Assembly (NCBI GenBank): GCA_947396885.1
Contig: OX377205.1
Coordinates: 57,260,969 to 57,324,968 of the forward strand
Length of the DNA: 64,000 nucleotides
Direction of reading: 5' to 3'
From: Heligmosomoides polygyrus polygyrus
Lineage: Eukaryota > Nematoda > Chromadorea > Rhabditida > Heligmosomidae
Positions 54,520 through 63,870 of this stretch are shown in pieces. Position numbers and translations under genes: made by a program. The notes under the pieces are model-generated. The model saw only the letters and a list, made by a program, of their open reading frames with translations, had not been told where the DNA came from and did no database searches. How positions within the stretch are numbered: position 1 is the stretch's first letter; the number at the start of each line of letters is the position of its first letter.

Positions 54520-55030
54520 TCGTGTGAATCTGGACAGGTCTTTCGCAACATCGGTGACACCTCTTCTGAACCCAGATACATGATGACGATGTCGGTGACA
54601 TGTGTTCTCAACCCGAACGTTCTTCACGCGTCATAGTTGAATATGGAACCCCTGGCGCAACATCGGTGACCCTTTTCTGAACCCGTACGCCTGTCTAACG
54701 ACGCCGGTGCCATATCTTCTCAAGCCGGACGCGACAAGAGTTTTACACCTCTTCTTAACCCAGACACCTATTACGCGATATCGGTGACATGTCTTCTGAA
54801 CACGAACATCCCTTGCGCGACATCGGTGACACCTCTTCTCAATCCGAACGTCCTTGCGCAACATTGGTGACATGTCTTCTGAACCCAGACGCCTGTTGTC
54901 GTCGGTGACCCCCTTCTGAACTCGGACGCTCGCTTTCACGACGTCGATGACAATGTTCGGATTCAAACGCTCTTTGCGTAAAATCGGTGACACTCCTTGC
55001 GGCCCCTCTAGGTGACACCTCGCCCAAACC
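54520..55030 (-). repeat. Array A in Helitron-like copy 3
   Basis: Units in complement, such as CGCGACATCGGTGACACCTC, TTCTGAACCCAGACACC; period about 55 bp. A short extra stretch of the same array is at 53875-54010, separated by about 450 bp of unrelated sequence (54060-54515). Confidence 0.85.
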
Positions 55031-55126
55031 CGGATGGCTGTTACTCGATGTCTGTGGAAGGCCAGATGGACAGACGGACAGAAGGAAGGGCACACACAAA
55101 CGCTTACTTCATCATATCTAGTAGGA

Positions 55127-55740
55127 TTTTGCATTTCTTTAAGAGCTCATCTCATACAATGTATGGTAAAGTTGTGCTTTACATCTCAGTCACTTAGAGT
55201 TCGCAGTGTAAACCAATCGCGAGCTTTCTTATGTTTTTGGAACCCTTCCTTGAATATTAGGAAACGCATACGTGAATTGCATTCAAAGATACATACAAAG
55301 CGAAATAGATTCTGCATCTTTTACATAGAATCCAGCCCGCTAGGAGAGACGGCTGTTCAATATCGTGTTTTATCGGTGCTCTAGATGGTTCCGTCTCTTG
55401 CCCATTGACGCTTTCCAAGCCCAGTCGGGCTTAGTGTTCAGATGCAGGTTGGTTACTCTTGCCTCAATTTAATTAATTTTACCTCAATGGGCGATTTCAA
55501 TTTCAATGAGAATTGCTTTTAACATACTGCTTTCTAGTAAACCGGTGGATTTTTCTTTCAAGGATCCTCAACCACTGATTGAATGCTGTCATTCTTCTGT
55601 CGATCCTACTAGTGCCTAGTGGAACAATTGGCTCCTTTCGTAGCGATACGTGTTCCAAAAACTGATTACCTGTCTTGTTCTTCGTCTTCACCTTATTTAA
55701 TACATCTGTTTCAATCTGGAGTTTGCTTCCTTCCAGAACT
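55127..55740. other. Unassigned sequence
   Basis: No gene recognised between the Helitron-like 5' end and the CFDP2-like RT fragment. The minus-strand frame 55503-55976 is partly antisense to that RT. Confidence 0.4.
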
Positions 55741-55754
55741 TGGACGGGGCAGGC

Positions 55755-56310
55755 AATCCGTGAAATCGCCAAGCTCTCCGACAACCAGTGCGGCTTTGTG
55801 TCTGGTTGTGGAACCATAGATGCTATACACGCCGCCCGCCTTCTGGTGGAGAAGCATCGCGAGAGACAGCGGCCGGTGCATATAGCCTTTCTCGACTTGG
55901 AGAAGGCCTTCGACCGCGTACCACGTGAGTTCCTCAGGTACGTTGTGCGACAACACAACGTACCTGAGGAACTCATAGAGCGGGTGCGGATGCTCTATTC
56001 TTGCCCAAAGAGTAGACTGCAAGGTGCAGCTGGAACCTCAATGGAGTTTCCCATCTCTGTTGGGTTGCATCAGGGTTCTGCGCTTTCTCCACTCCTCTTT
56101 GTTGTCGTCATGGATGCCATTACGAGAGATCTTCAGCAACCTGTTCCATGGACGCTGCTTTATGCTGATGACGTGATGCTCGCTTGCGATGACAAGCTCG
56201 AGCGGCAGGTGCAAGCTTGGCGCGACCGTCTGGCGAGGTTTGGACTCAAATTAAACGTCAAGAAGACCGAATACCTAACGACTGACGTGAGCGAGTCCGG
56301 CTCCATGGTC
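55755..56310 (+). pseudogene. CFDP2-like retroelement RT core fragment
   Basis: Plus-strand open frame to 56385. RT blocks: REIAKLSDNQCGFVSGCGTI, VHIAFLDLEKAFDRVPRE with the first catalytic Asp (55878-55930), FPISVGLHQGSALSPLLFVV (56050-56108), and TLLYADDVMLAC with the catalytic Asp pair (56155-56190), then LNVKKTEYLTTDV. All three RT aspartates are intact. It starts and stops abruptly, so it is a piece of an element; the matching C-terminus occurs at 13790 and 23190. It contains a perfect 21-bp hairpin. Confidence 0.88.
55927..55974. repeat. Perfect 21-bp hairpin in RT coding sequence
   Basis: Left arm 55927-55947 and right arm 55954-55974 are exact reverse complements around CGACAA. It encodes EFLRYVV-RQ-HNVPEEL. 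Confidence 0.95.
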
Positions 56311-56431
56311 GCTGTCGCAGTACATACACGATCTCTGTGCTACCAGTTTTTATTTCTTCTTTGTGTCAATCGTGGTATTCTGTGAACGACGTTCCACCGG
56401 TTTGTTGATATAAGGAATCATGAGTTCTTCG

Positions 56432-56900
56432 CTAGAAATTGGCTGTTGTAGAGGTTAGAATGATGTCTTCATTGTAAACTATGTATCTGGAGAATTCGCG
56501 TGCTTTTTTGAAACACCGGCCAAGGCAATCGATTAAACGGTGACTCAGCTGATTTATGTTCCCGTTGCGGTTTTCTAGAAATCTTATGGCCTTTACATAC
56601 TTGTCAGCTGTTACCTGTACTTTGCGCACTGATTCAAGAGCGTCTTCCTGTAAAGCCCTCAACAAGTAGTTGAGTTTAAACGACTCTACTAGCTGTTGTG
56701 AATGGACGATTGTGTTATGGAGCGTCGAAGATTTGTACCACTCCAAGACGTTCCAGTGGAACTTTGGTACTGAGAGTATTGTTAGGTCAGGATGCTTTGT
56801 TTGCACACTACTTGCGTTATAGTGGCCGTGGATGAAGCTTTAGATGGTGGCAGCATTTCTGCGATTGCCTTTTGTGATCTAAGCCTTGCCTGAACTAAGT
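56432..56900 (-). pseudogene. BEL/Pao Gag (DUF1759-like) fragment
   Basis: Minus-strand frame of 124 codons with ILSVPKFHWNVLEWYKS, ESFKLNYLLRALQEDALESV and then NQLSHRLIDCLGRC. The pattern (P.F.G...EW ... K..YLL..L...A) marks the BEL/Pao Gag. The 3' half of gag and pol are missing; the frame ends next to the plus-strand CFDP2-like RT fragment. Confidence 0.7.
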
Positions 56901-57289
56901 ACTACGTAATCCAGTGCTGAGGTTGAGGAAATTTCAACCGTACTTACGTAGACTTTCCAGTCGCTTGCTTTCTTTTCATTATCCGAGTTAACGACGAAAT
57001 TTATTGAAAACTTGTTTAATTTTCTCATTGACGGTCTCAATGGCTCCAACCCTTTCTTCTATTCTATGAATATTATCGCGAATGTGTTTCCTGGAATTCG
57101 GAAACCTGTTGCTTTTTTAGACCTTCCTCTTGAAACCTGGAGATTACCTGGTTTAACCTGTTTCCACACCGAGTCAAAAGCCTCTTCTGAGTTGTGAGCT
57201 GTGCGGCCAGTATCAAGTAATATGCTGCAGCAAGAGAGTGAAATGGTGAAAGTGATAGTTCAAGTTTTTCCACTTAAGCTTCATTTGAA

Positions 57290-57400
57290 GCGATAGAATG
57301 TAGTCGCTCAATGGGGAATGTAGTCGCTCAATTCTCGACCACAACACGCACGAATTCCTTAAACATGGGTAATTAAACCAGTTATTGAAAACCAACAACA
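57290..57400 (-). repeat. Possible LTR fragment of a BEL/Pao relative
   Basis: CTCGACCACAACACGC and CCTTAAACATGGGTAATTAAACC resemble the CTTAAACTTGTGTAATTA block of the LTR-like repeats at 17.3 and 24.5 kb. Placed upstream of the minus-strand gag, where a 5' LTR would be. Short and tentative. Confidence 0.35.
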
Positions 57401-57599
57401 AGGAAATTTACGGAAATCGGAATATGCAATAAAGGTGAACGAAAATGGGGAAGTAAATGGGAGCAAGTGAAAAGAACGTCGTTGGCGGTAGAATGCCCTC
57501 TCATTGCTAAGGCGGAGCTTTTCTACAGAAGCACGCGATAAGCCTATGTTTCTTGAGAGCCCCTTGCACATGAGCACCTCGATAAGCGTTTCAAATTCT

Positions 57600-58330
57600 A
57601 GATCTACCGTGTGACAGCGAAAATGTTTAACGACAGTTCTACATTTTACATAGATCGCTTGTCGCTTTTGCGACAAGTGTTATCTTCCACATTTTTTACC
57701 ATATTACCGATCAATTTGTATCCACGGATCTCCCTCGATAGAGAGCCTTCGGGCTCTTTTGTTAAGAGGAATCGATCGTTGCAGGGCCACGTGGCGCGTT
57801 CCCGGGCGGTGGATAGGGGAATTAAACGCGAACCAAGTCGACCGTGTACTGCACAGGGACGCAGATGAGATGCAGGGGATGGACTACTTGCTCCTGCTGT
57901 GTCGGGTCAACGCATTCCTTGTGCGTGGGAGCGGCATGTTCATGCACAGTGTGCGTGTATGTGTTCGCGCCTGTGCGGATTCTAACTGTGTCGACCCGGC
58001 CAAAAGCTTCCACTCGGTAGACAGGGAGTACATGTAAGGCGATTCAAGGCCGTGCTAAATCTCGCCCCGTCCCTTCGGGCAGTCTGGCTGGCTGCCCGGA
58101 GTTCATCTCCCGCACGACAGAGCCCGCTTAGCTACCCGTGTGTACTCCAGTCAAAAACAGCAGCACTAAAGGGCCTCATTCCTCTGACCCCGAAAGAGCC
58201 CTCATTTCTGCAGCGATGGGAAGGAGGAGTACGGAGAGTCTGCTAGAATCTCAGGGCCTAACCAGGCTGCGCAAAATGAGAAGGACTAGGATGACGATCT
58301 GTACTTCCAACGCATCTGGAGGGCAAGCAA
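57600..58330 (+). mobile_element. 5' end of the second RTE-type family
   Basis: The stretch ends with RLRKMRRTRMTICTSNA at about 58267-58317, the start of the endonuclease of the same RTE family that supplies 40206-40991, preceded by a GC-rich leader with GCGCACGTGGCGCG-like sequence. After the ICTSNAS block the coding signal stops abruptly. Assigned by recalled family N-terminus; boundary on the left not known. Confidence 0.45.
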
Positions 58331-59093
58331 AGGTCACGGGTTTCCACTGCGCTAGGTGGCCATAGCCCGCCCACAACGGAGAGGATTTTGGGGTCACATT
58401 CAAAATTTTAGCGCGTGAGCCCCAGACGTCGACGTGGAAAACGCTTAGGCATTTTGGATACAGGCTACTGGCCCAAAAATCAACCGGAAGGGGGAGTGCC
58501 TATATATAACCCGGGAGCTCAAGTCGTACCTCCGACTAGCATTCTAATCAGGGTACGGTCTCCTTTGATACCCTCACGAGCGCTACTGCCCTGATCGCCT
58601 GTCGATCCTGGTTAGGTGAGGTCGATTACTGTCTTCTTCCCATTTTGTATACGTCCAATTGGTCTCGAAATCCAGTAGGATTGAGGAGACATTTGGTCGA
58701 GTGGTCACACCTAGGCTTGTTTCCTTTCAGGCTCTGAAGAAGGCGATCCCGCCGAAACGTAAGCCTAATAAACCTAATAATCTGTTAGGCTGGCTTCGAA
58801 GTTATGAGGTTAGGCGCATTCGAATTTGTACCAAAGAAAACGCAACAGAAGTAAAGAAGAACTACCATTACGTAATGAAGAAAATAAATAATAGTCTGCA
58901 AAAGAACTGTTGAATTACTAACTCTCAAGGATACCAGCTCGCTTTTCGGAAATGGGTCCGTGATAGGCTTAGACCCTGCACTTTTGTTGCCACGTGGTTA
59001 AGTTGGCCACTCGTTTAGGTTGACCAACCGTTGGGTTGATCACACGTTTAGTTGGACCACACGCGATCTCGAACCTCAAGCTTGGGTAATTAA

Positions 59094-59096
<3 letters not shown>
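58331..59096. other. Unassigned sequence with a ribozyme-like motif
   Basis: A frame at 58659-58913 (84 codons) has no recognisable domain. GTTGGCCAC, GTTGACCAACC, GTTGATCACACG and GTTGGACCACACG recur at 58998-59065 with a period near 20 bp. The hammerhead-like motif is listed separately. Confidence 0.4.
58730..58765 (+). ncRNA. Hammerhead-ribozyme-like core (candidate)
   Basis: GGCT-CTGAAGA-A-GGCG-ATCC-CGCC-GAAAC-GTA-AGCC. CTGAAGA fits CUGANGA, GAAAC is the second core strand, GGCG/CGCC forms stem II with a four-base loop, and GGCT/AGCC forms the outer stem after a GUA (GUH) site. A diverged inverted version with CTGAAAA is at about 62990-63028. Stem III is absent or minimal, so single-molecule activity is doubtful. 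Function is inferred from pattern only. Confidence 0.35.

Positions 59097-59097
<1 letters not shown>

Positions 59098-59153
<56 letters not shown>
59098..59153. repeat. (TA)n microsatellite
   Basis: Uninterrupted alternating T/A of about 55 bp, directly after GGTAATTAAACCT. Confidence 0.95.
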
Positions 59154-59154
<1 letters not shown>

Positions 59155-59762
59155 GCATTAACAACATCGAATAATATGGCAATCAACAATTGATAACAAG
59201 CGATAAATTTCAAATGCGGGAAACCACAATCTCCCGATTTTCCTAGTCCCCCTAGGAGAAATGTTTAAGGTGCTGAAACAAAGAGCTGAGGCACGTCGCT
59301 GGCTCCTGATCGACTCCTTATATACCGGCTCCTTCTACACCGCTCGAACCGGAGTTCGATCCGCCCGCATTGGACTTCGACCTGCATACGTGCCTGTGGG
59401 CGCCTAACCTGCTGCGAGGCTGTATTCCGCACGAACTCGAACTACAGCGATCCGCATGAATGAGTACACTACTACTGCGGCTGCAGCCTAACTACATGAC
59501 TCACCACTTTGCAGTCTAATTACATGAGTCTATCTATCTATCTTTGCATCATAATAGTGGTCGCAGAACACTGCGACACTCCGCGCGAGCAGCAAGTCGT
59601 TACAAATTCATTGATCGAGTTTCACGACCATGCTTCATTTCCCATAGCTGCTTCTGAAGTTTCTTTATTTGGCTATCGGTCTCTCATTTCTTTTCGGGTA
59701 TGTCGCATATAGCTCTATGTTGCTACCCACAGTCCCTTGGGAGCAGGTTCGCGAAGATTTTC
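59154..59762. other. Unassigned; possible LTR flank
   Basis: CTTGGGTAATTAAA just before the (TA)n run and a CCTTATATACCGG near 59315 could belong to a BEL/Pao LTR, but no partner repeat was found. Otherwise nothing recognised. Confidence 0.3.
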
Positions 59763-59972
59763 TTACAACACCAGCATGGGTGTCCTTTCTGCTTGCACGC
59801 GGTGGAAGATTTGCAGTAGTCGAGACAATACTTGCATAGGTTTTTGATTAACACCATGCATTTCCTTGTAATTCTGTCTGAGCATGAGGGCATGAGTCAC
59901 TATAGTGCTAAGCTGTCGCAGTACAGAACGCGCAGATAACCCACGGCTCCACTCCGCTCGATGACTCACCAA
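59763..59972 (-). pseudogene. Cys-rich, Gag zinc-knuckle-like fragment of a BEL/Pao relic
   Basis: In one minus-strand frame the segment reads RKCMVLIKNLCKYCLDYC then ACKQKGHPCWCC, a C..C....H-type cluster like the metal-binding part that follows BEL/Pao Gag. Frame-disrupted. It is close to the protease and gag fragments at 60.0-62.0 kb and likely part of the same relic. Confidence 0.35.
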
Positions 59973-60021
59973 TGCACGGGAAATTCTTGATATCGATCAG
60001 CATTTGTACATCATACTTTTT

Positions 60022-60701
60022 GTTGTATCAACTCTACAATGAAGGAGTTACAGAATAGCAGACAAGCTCGTCCAGAGCTCCAGCCACCAAAGCGAATCCG
60101 TGAAGAAGAAACAATCACACTCAGATGCAACCAGAAAGGTGAACTGCTTGAAGGAGGACCAAGATGCAACGTGAGGTTGCCGAGCTTTGTACAGCTCAAG
60201 AACGTATCCAGCCTCAAGTATTTCTTTCGACAGGAGAATTGACTACAATGGATTATACTACCAGGGAATTGAACAAAGTGTCTGTTCTCCTGGATGCTGG
60301 CGCTGAACGTACGTTCATAGAGCAAGCCTCAGCGGAAGAGCTGGGACTACCGACATTGGAGGTTGTATCAACTCTACAATGAAGGAGTTACAGAATAGCA
60401 GACAAGCTCGTCCAGAGCTCCAGCCACCAAAGCGAATCCGTGAAGAAGAAACAATCACACTCAGATGCAACCAGAAAGGTGAACTGCTTGAAGGAGGACC
60501 AAGATGCAACGTGAGGTTGCCGAGCTTTGTACAGCTCAAGAACGTATCCAGCCTCAAGTATTTCTTTCGACAGGAGAATTGACTACAATGGATTATACTA
60601 CCAGGGAATTGAACAAAGTGTCTGTTCTCCTGGATGCTGGCGCTGAACGTACGTTCATAGAGCAAGCCTCAGCGGAAGAGCTGGGACTACCGACATTGGA
60701 G
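60022..60701 (+). repeat. 340-bp exact-looking tandem duplication in BEL/Pao gag-protease sequence
   Basis: Copies 60022-60361 and 60362-60701 read the same along their length; the unit ends at ACATTGGAGG. Each unit has MKELQNSRQARPELQPPK near the start and MQREVAELCTAQERIQPQVF later. Only the second unit continues into further protease sequence. Confidence 0.9.
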
Positions 60702-60780
60702 GAAACCAAGTTGCATCTCATAACATTGGATGTAAGGAAAACCAGGAACGAATGTGTCGTAAGGTGTCACTAGAAGTATG
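60504..60780 (+). pseudogene. BEL/Pao aspartic protease fragment (plus strand)
   Basis: Reads LNKVSVLLDAGAERTFIEQ then LGLPTLEETKLHLITLDV: the retroelement protease start, in which the active-site triad DTG appears as DAG. A first copy, cut short, is at 60164-60360 because of the tandem duplication. A further degraded stretch to about 60900 includes WDNKGRPLTL-like sequence. The related minus-strand copy next door has DTG. Confidence 0.75.
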
Positions 60781-60904
60781 GGACAACAAAGGACGACCGC
60801 TCACACTATAGCTACTCACGAGTGAAATTCTCACTAAGGAATTCTTTCCACCCCCACTTCTGGAAGCAGACAGAGAATTTAACAAGTCATTGGATCTACT
60901 CCTT

Positions 60905-61200
60905 AATCTAATGGTTCGGCGCCAGTATCCAGGAAAGCACACACTTTTTTCGATTCCCTGGTAGTATGATTGATTATTGTAGGAAGAAATACATGAGGCT
61001 GGATACGTTCTTGAACAGTATGAAGTTCGGCAACCTCACGTTGTATCGATTGGTCCTCCCTTGAGCAGTTAAGCTTTTTGGTTGCACCTGAGTCCGATGG
61101 TTTCTTCTTCACGGATTTGACTGGTCTCTTTGGTGCCTTGAGCTCTGGATGAACTTGTTTGCTGTTCTATAGCGCCTTCATTGGAGATTTGAAACAACAA
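60905..61200 (-). pseudogene. BEL/Pao protease fragment, inverted copy with DTG
   Basis: Minus-strand frame contains QREVAELHTVQERIQPHVFL, TTRESKKVCAFLDTGAE, homologous to the plus-strand copy at 60164-60680 but diverged. The intact DTG triad is visible; the protein breaks off right after it. The two copies form a head-to-head inverted pair. Confidence 0.75.
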
Positions 61201-61259
61201 AAAGTATGATGTATAAATACATACAGGATATCCGTGAAGGTGCAGTTGATACCCTTGAA

Positions 61260-61990
61260 TTCCGTTCCAAATGCATGTTTATAGGCACTTGCGGCTTGTT
61301 GGTGTATAGTGCTGCGGCTTCTTCATTGGATATCACCTCATCTAAAACTTTGAATATAGTGTATATATAATCCCTATTTATCGTTTGCTTTTTCTCCAGT
61401 ACTTTTCTTTGTATCCCGGTAGTGAATTTTCCAGTACTTGCTTAAGGAACCACTGGCTATCCACCTGTTCTCCTTTTGCTTTGAGCTGTTCCGCAATCAC
61501 TTGAAGTTGCACAGTAATATTTGCTGATTCATCACTGAGTGAGATTGCATGGTTAAGCCTTCCATTTTGTCAATTAGGCTATTGGTTAGTTTCTCAGAAC
61601 AACCGTACTTTTTCTTCAAAAAATCTGTAGTCTTAGTAGTTTTCCTCCGAGATTCGGAGCCTTTTCACTGCATTGTAGGCATTGCCCTTCAAAACTTGCA
61701 ACAGGTAGTTAAACATAAAGAAGTCTGGAATGCTCTGTGAGTTGAAAACTTGCGTTGAAAAGCAACCAAAAATTGTCTCATTCCCATATATTTCCACTGA
61801 AATTCGGTACGGGCAAAGAAGGGAGATCCACTCTTGAGGTTCTTGGTGACCAATCCCCTTGAGTTTTTATTGATGGAGATCTTTGAACCCTATCGCTCCT
61901 TTAAGCGCGTAATCTAGCTAGAAGCAGTACTGTGTAATCCAAGACAGTATCCAGTATCGATTCCGCCATGTGGAGTATTCTTCAAAGTCC
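61260..61990 (-). pseudogene. BEL/Pao Gag fragment, frameshifted
   Basis: Minus-strand blocks: PKFSGNIW-like near 61780-61830, QSIPDFFMFNYLLQVLKGNA with YNAVKRLRISEEN (61640-61730), then in another frame DFLKKKYGCSEKLTNSLIDK (61570-61635), and EQLKAKGEQVDSQWFLKQVL (61440-61500). Order and spacing match BEL/Pao Gag (DUF1759). It leads into the minus-strand protease at 61112, so gag and protease of one relic are in register. Confidence 0.75.
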
Positions 61991-62081
61991 TTGCTGGTAG
62001 GAAAGGGGGGGGGGGACTCCGGGCTCTGCTTGATCTCACATTTTAAGATGCCTCGTTTGCGATTATCTTGAATGATAATTC

Positions 62082-62355
62082 GGCGCAAATAGGGTCCGGG
62101 GGGAGGGCCACCACAGCATGGCGCGTGTCACGGTGTGTCACTTGAGCCACACCCTGAAGTCCCTTCTCTTGCCTAAATCTGTGCTCTCCTCCGCTGACGC
62201 GTCAGCGAAGGAGAGCACAGATTTACGCAAGAGCACAGACAGCTACAGCATTATTTGTTTGTTTTCTTTACAATCAGTGTGCCTTGTCTCGTTTTCTTGC
62301 TGTTGGTGACACTTTTTATAAGGTGACCCACCCCCACCCGGACCCTATTTGCGCC
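62082..62355. mobile_element. 274-bp MITE with 8-bp target duplication and central palindrome
   Basis: TIRs GGCGCAAATAGGGTCC at both ends; target duplication GATAATTC at 62074-62081 and 62356-62363. The centre holds arms of about 31 bp meeting at CTGACGCGTCAG (62195-62206). Subterminal CACC/GGTG-rich blocks also pair. No protein. Remnants of the same family at 9489 and 41143. Confidence 0.85.
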
Positions 62356-62363
62356 GATAATTC

Positions 62364-63051
62364 CATGCCTGTTCTTATTCCACACCCTGTAGATAATTTG
62401 TTGCCAAAGGCTTGTTTATTTTTCTGTGTTTGTTGATGTTGAACTGTTTATTTTAAATTGCACTGGTACACTCCGTTCCTTGAACTTTAGTTGTTGACCT
62501 CTTGCAGTTAAAACATATAAGGGTTTCCTTGATTTTTTCACTTGAAATACTGAGTTGCAGCTAATTGTATTTTTTAACGAAATTTAACGATTTACCGGAA
62601 ATATAACGAAAATTTTCCGTTAAAAAATTTCGTTAAAATAATTTAACGCACAGAATTGGTGTGTACTCCTGGAACGGACTCTGCATTTATTAAGTGTGGA
62701 AAGAGTGACCGCTTGACAACCAATACTATACCTCCTCCCCTTCTCTCAGTACGATCACATCGAAGTATTGAGTAGAGAGGGGCAAAATCACCCAAGATTG
62801 AGCCACTAGTATATCACTGGTCAACCAGGTTTCGGATAGTGCCACCAAATCGGCTTCATAATTCTTAAGTTAAAAGGAAACAGCATTTCAGTTTTTATTG
62901 ATATTGATTTTTAATTTTGTTGATTTTATTATACTGATCAGTATGAATACCCAGCTGGGTAACCAAGATTACTATAGTTCCTTCATTCCGGCTAACGTTT
63001 CGGCGTAACAACCCTTTTCAGAGCCTGGAAGAGTCAAACAGAGTTTGAGAA
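62364..63051. other. Unassigned, with self-complementary AT-rich patch at 62566-62650
   Basis: TTTTTAACGAAATTTAACG and CGTTAAAAAATTTCGTTAAA pair with each other around 62570-62650, a possible small foldback. Near 62990-63028 lies the inverted relative of the 58.7 kb ribozyme-like motif. No gene found. Confidence 0.4.
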
Positions 63052-63251
63052 NNNNNNNNNNNNNNNNNNNNNNNNNNNNNNNNNNNNNNNNNNNNNNNNN
63101 NNNNNNNNNNNNNNNNNNNNNNNNNNNNNNNNNNNNNNNNNNNNNNNNNNNNNNNNNNNNNNNNNNNNNNNNNNNNNNNNNNNNNNNNNNNNNNNNNNNN
63201 NNNNNNNNNNNNNNNNNNNNNNNNNNNNNNNNNNNNNNNNNNNNNNNNNNN
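63052..63251. other. Assembly gap (200 N)
   Basis: Exactly 200 undetermined bases, probably a size placeholder. Confidence 0.99.
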
Positions 63252-63350
63252 CGGACTGTGTCTTTTTTTGCACTTCTGCAAAATCCATGTTTATCATATA
63301 GGTAATTCAGCTAGGGGTATTATAGTGTGTTATAGAGCATGTTTACTCAT

Positions 63351-63870
63351 ACCACCCATACCGTTAACAATGGTGGTCCAGGCAGGGTTACCGATTTCGC
63401 TGAAACTTCGTCTAGGGAGGTTGTTTGGGATGCTGATCACGAATCTGATATCCGTTCTTCACGATTCCGTCGGAGGCCACCTATACCGTTAACAAGGGTG
63501 GTCCAGGCAGGGTTACCGATTTCGCTGAAACTTCGTCTAGGAGGGTTATTTGGGGTGCTGACCACGAATCTGATATCCATTCTTCACGATTCGGCTGGAT
63601 AATATAAATACAGGAAGGCACAGGATTACATTCCTAAAGTTTCTGCCGGTGACGGCAGGTAGATACAGAATCGTGAAAAACGGATGTCAGATTCGTGATC
63701 AGCACCCCAAATATCCACCCGTAGACGAAGTTTCAGCGAGATCGGTGACCCTGCCTGGACCACCCTTGTTAACGGTATGGGTGGCCTCCGACCGAATCGT
63801 GAAAATGGATGTCAGATTCGTGATCAGCACCCCATTAAACCGCCCTAGAAGAAGTTTCAGCAAAAAATTT
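63351..63870. repeat. Two direct 125-bp units followed by inverted units
   Basis: Units at 63351-63475 and 63476-63600 share CCGTTAACAA, GGTGGTCCAGGCAGGGTTAC, CGCTGAAACTTCGTCTAGG and GAATCTGATATCC. The complement follows at 63665-63795 and, partially, 63796-63870. Confidence 0.85.

Larger units (their letters stand above)
51242..55126 (-). mobile_element. Helitron-like element, copy 3, split by a mariner
   Basis: Minus strand: starts TCCTACTAGATATGATG after an A at 55126; GGAC-type microsatellite; array A (54520-55030 and 53875-54010); array B (53280-53870); block with GCCCTGCCGTATTTCGC (52885-52925). The mariner at 51392-52858 interrupts it. The 3' part then resumes with AAAACCAGACCAGTTTATCC and ends near GCTGAACGTCTGG at 51242. 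Removing the mariner restores the order seen in copy 1. Confidence 0.6.

Noticed and set aside
59763..61990. A complete BEL/Pao element
   Set aside because: Gag and protease fragments are present, but pol is missing, copies are inverted against each other and frames are broken.
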